This document shows, one piece after another, positions 61,760-64,000 of a stretch of DNA of 64,000 nt; position 1 is the first letter of the stretch, and every line of letters begins with the position of its first letter. The notes under the pieces were generated by a model, which worked only from the letters and a program-made list of their open reading frames with translations, was not told the origin of the DNA and made no database searches. Both the position numbers and the translations under genes were made by a program. Origin of the DNA: CAVXZE01 sp963766175 (GTDB lineage Bacteria > Myxococcota_A > UBA9160 > UBA6930); contig CAVXZE010000007.1 of the NCBI GenBank assembly GCA_963766175.1, positions 1 through 64,000 of the forward strand, given 5' to 3'.

Positions 61760-62890
61760 ATGCAGATTGCCATCGTCGGATGCGGCTACGTGGCGGACTA
61801 CTACCTCAAGACCCTTCCGCTGCATCCCGAGCTCGAGCTGGTCGGGGTGATGGATCGTGACGCGCAACGAGCTTCGCGCTTCTCCGCCCACTACTCGGTG
61901 CCGATCTACTCGTCCCTCGAGGAGCTTCTGAAAGACGATCGCGTCGAACTCGTCGTCAATCTCACCAATCCGGACAGCCACTTCGCCGTCTCGAAGGCGT
62001 GCCTGGAAGCAGGAAAGCACGTCTACTCGGAGAAGCCGCTCGCCATGCGGTTCCCGGAGGCCCGGGAGCTCGTGGAGCTTGCGGAATCGGAGGGGCTTCA
62101 GATCTCGTCGGCCCCCTGCACCTTCCTGAACGAGTCCGCCCAGACACTATGGAAGGCTCTTCGAGAGAATCGCATCGGAAATGTCCGGCTCGTCTACGCC
62201 GAGATGGATGACGGCCTGGTTCACCGCACACCGTACCGGAAGTGGGTGAGCGAATCGGGCACTCCCTGGCCCTACAAGGACGAGTTCGAGGTCGGGTGCA
62301 CCATCGAGCATGCCGGATACGCCGTTACCTGGCTGAGCGGCTTCTTCGGCCCGGCCGAGACCGTGTCGGCGTTCTCCTCTTGCCGGGTCCCCGACAAAGA
62401 GACCGATCCGCCCCTGGACGTGATCACTCCGGACTTCTCGGTGGCCGCGATCAAGTTTCGCTCCGGCGTGGTGGCGCGGCTCACCTGCAGCATCGTCGCT
62501 CCTCGCGATCACTCGCTCAAGATCTTCGGGGACGAGGGAGTCCTCTGCATCGACGATCTGTGGGACGACCGCTCCCCCGTGTACAGCAGGCGGATGCTCA
62601 CGATCCGGCGAAGGACGATCAGGACGCCCTGGAAGACGAGGTATCCGCTCCTCGGCAAGTCGAATCCGCAGGTCCGCTACCGCGGGGCTCAGCAGCGCGA
62701 CTTCTGCCGCGGCATCGCCGAGATGGCCGCAGCCATCGGAGAGGGGCGCTCCCCGCGTCTCGGCGCCCGCTATTGCCTCCACAACACGGAAGTCGTGCTG
62801 GCGATCCAGGGTGCTCTCGAGACGGCGGGTCCGTATGCGGTCTCCTCGTCTTTCGAGCCGGTCGAGCCGATGCCCTATGCTGGTGTCTAG
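61760..62890 (+). CDS. Gfo/Idh/MocA-family oxidoreductase
   Basis: The 376-residue protein has MQIAIVGCGYVADYYLKTLP at the NAD(P) site, then LTNPDSHFAVSKACLEAGKHVYSEKPLA with the catalytic EKP Lys. The C-terminal domain includes GCTIEHAGYAVTWLSGFFG. The family oxidises or reduces sugars and sugar nucleotides such as UDP-GlcNAc derivatives. The ATG at 61760 follows GGGGGGGGAGATGG; the open frame back to 61523 overlaps the terminator and is not used. Confidence 0.86.
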   Translation: MQIAIVGCGYVADYYLKTLPLHPELELVGVMDRDAQRASRFSAHYSVPIYSSLEELLKDDRVELVVNLTNPDSHFAVSKACLEAGKHVYSEKPLAMRFPEARELVELAESEGLQISSAPCTFLNESAQTLWKALRENRIGNVRLVYAEMDDGLVHRTPYRKWVSESGTPWPYKDEFEVGCTIEHAGYAVTWLSGFFGPAETVSAFSSCRVPDKETDPPLDVITPDFSVAAIKFRSGVVARLTCSIVAPRDHSLKIFGDEGVLCIDDLWDDRSPVYSRRMLTIRRRTIRTPWKTRYPLLGKSNPQVRYRGAQQRDFCRGIAEMAAAIGEGRSPRLGARYCLHNTEVVLAIQGALETAGPYAVSSSFEPVEPMPYAGV

Positions 62891-62956
62891 AGCCGATGCC
62901 CGAGGCGGCCACGGCGGCTGCGGAGGGCAGGGGGGTCGGTCGGTGGTCTCTGCGTC

Positions 62957-64000
62957 GTGAGGCTTCTCGTGACAGGCGCCGCGGGCTTCCTCGGTCGCTA
63001 CGTGGTCGCGGAGGCGCTGCAGCGCGGGCATTTCGTGCGCGCGCTGGATCGACCGGAGAGCGCGGGGCTTCGGCCCCCTTGGAGCGGGAACGCTGCAGTC
63101 GAACCGGTGTGGATCGACCTCACTGGCTCCGTCGGTCTCGATGCTGCCCTGACAGGGGTTGACGCGGTCGTCCACCTGGCGGCCGCCAAGGAAGGCAGCT
63201 TCGAGGAGCAGTACAACGGCACCGTCGTCGGCACCTCGAACCTTCTGGAGGCAATGGATCGTACAGGGGTGCTTCGTCTGGTGTTGCTCAGCAGCTTCTC
63301 GCTGTTCGACTACCTGCGCATTTCGGCGGGCGAGATCGTCGATGAAGCGGCGCCGCTCGAGCAGGATCCTCCGCAGCGGGATTCCTACGCTCGCGCCAAG
63401 CTGATGCAAGAGGAGAGGGTGCGCCAGTTCGAGCGAGACCAGGGCGCGCGGGTGACGGTGCTGCGCGCGGGCGTCGTGTACGGAAGGGACCATCTCTGGA
63501 ATCCGCGTCTGGGGGTTGTCCTGCGACCGAACCTCTGGCTTCGCATCGGCAACCGAGCGCAGATCCCGCTCACCTACGTGGAGAACTGCGCGGAGGCGAT
63601 CGTGAGAGCGGCCGAGCGTGAGGAGGCGATCGGCCGCACCCTTCACATCGTGGACGACGATCCGCCGACCCAGCGCGCCTATGCGGACGCCGTGGCGAGG
63701 CGAATGGTGCCGCGACCTCGGATGATTCCGATCAGCTGGTCGCTGATGCGTGCTCTCGCCCGACTCGCTTGGGAGCTCGACAGGCGCCTGCTGGGAGGCC
63801 GCGTGGCCCTCCCGGGCGTGCTGGTGCCGGCGCGGCTGCACGCGCGGTTCAAGCCGCTTCGCTACAGCAACGAGCGCGCCAAGCGCACCCTCGATTGGGC
63901 GCCTCGCCACGCTCTCGTCGCCGCGCTGGATCGAAGCTGTGGCGCCGTCGACCCAGTCGAGGGGGCGAGTGGATCCGCTGCCGAGGCCGACGCAGCGAGA
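62957..64000 (+). CDS. NAD-dependent epimerase/dehydratase (cut by window end)
   Basis: From the GTG at 62957 the frame is open to the last base (348 codons). It has RLLVTGAAGFLGRYVVAEAL at the NAD site, VVHLAAAKEG, LLSSFSLFDYL, and YARAK (catalytic Tyr-Lys). The later part, PLRYSNERAKRTLDWAPRH, is typical of the end of extended SDR sugar epimerases, so most of the protein is present. It follows the Gfo/Idh/MocA gene on the same strand and belongs to the polysaccharide locus. Confidence 0.8.
   Translation, partial: MRLLVTGAAGFLGRYVVAEALQRGHFVRALDRPESAGLRPPWSGNAAVEPVWIDLTGSVGLDAALTGVDAVVHLAAAKEGSFEEQYNGTVVGTSNLLEAMDRTGVLRLVLLSSFSLFDYLRISAGEIVDEAAPLEQDPPQRDSYARAKLMQEERVRQFERDQGARVTVLRAGVVYGRDHLWNPRLGVVLRPNLWLRIGNRAQIPLTYVENCAEAIVRAAEREEAIGRTLHIVDDDPPTQRAYADAVARRMVPRPRMIPISWSLMRALARLAWELDRRLLGGRVALPGVLVPARLHARFKPLRYSNERAKRTLDWAPRHALVAALDRSCGAVDPVEGASGSAAEADAAR

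Overview
This window is high-GC bacterial DNA with tightly packed operons, many ATGA and GTGA start/stop overlaps, and frequent GTG starts. No rRNA, tRNA or CRISPR array was seen. The mix of actinobacterial-style steroid ring-degradation genes, multihaem cytochromes c, an rfb polysaccharide locus and secreted proteins with very long Pro-Thr linkers suggests an uncultured Gram-negative lineage of the former Deltaproteobacteria (Myxococcota- or Binatota-like). That placement is an inference, not something a marker gene here proves.

Layout. (1) 0-4 kb: a Tat-exported FAD reductase with a tetrahaem cytochrome, a membrane cytochrome b and a pentahaem NapC-like cytochrome; together they look like a quinol-to-periplasm electron chain. 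(2) 4-26.5 kb: a steroid/acyl-CoA catabolic island. It holds a double-domain class III CoA-transferase, two nitronate-monooxygenase-like flavoproteins (one is ipdC), etfBA, two DUF35 plus thiolase-like pairs, a kstD-like dehydrogenase, a TetR regulator, an acyl-CoA synthetase, ipdA-ipdB-ipdC-echA20, three acyl-CoA dehydrogenases and an SDR. The gene set is that of HIP (steroid C/D ring) and side-chain degradation in mycobacteria. Two divergent operons meet at 16.7-16.9 kb around a perfect 11-8-11 inverted repeat. (3) 26.4-37.6 kb: a rearranged zone. Three paralogues of a secreted Cys-rich, Pro-Thr-rich protein (two minus, one plus) and two copies of a terminator plus SDR gene tail form large inverted repeats around more catabolic genes (SDR, fadE30-like, thioesterase, SDR, creatininase-like). 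(4) 37.6-43.4 kb: a Ser/Thr kinase with a cNMP-like domain, a dual-specificity-type phosphatase, a CPBP membrane protease, a WaaP/InaA-like kinase and small proteins. (5) 43.4-64 kb: a phosphopantetheinyl transferase, then rfbBACD, a flippase, two sugar C-methyltransferases, rfbF, a PIG-L deacetylase, epimerases, a CysE-like acetyltransferase, three glycosyltransferases, a secreted beta-helix protein and a Gfo/Idh/MocA oxidoreductase. This is a surface-polysaccharide locus that runs off the right edge.

Four genes (27.7, 48.0-48.3, 50.1 and 59.8-60.95 kb) are broken by frameshifts that are almost all single-base insertions, and removing the extra base restores a normal protein. Sequence error is therefore as likely as gene decay. 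Function assignments rest on motifs, gene order and remembered family features; no database search was run.
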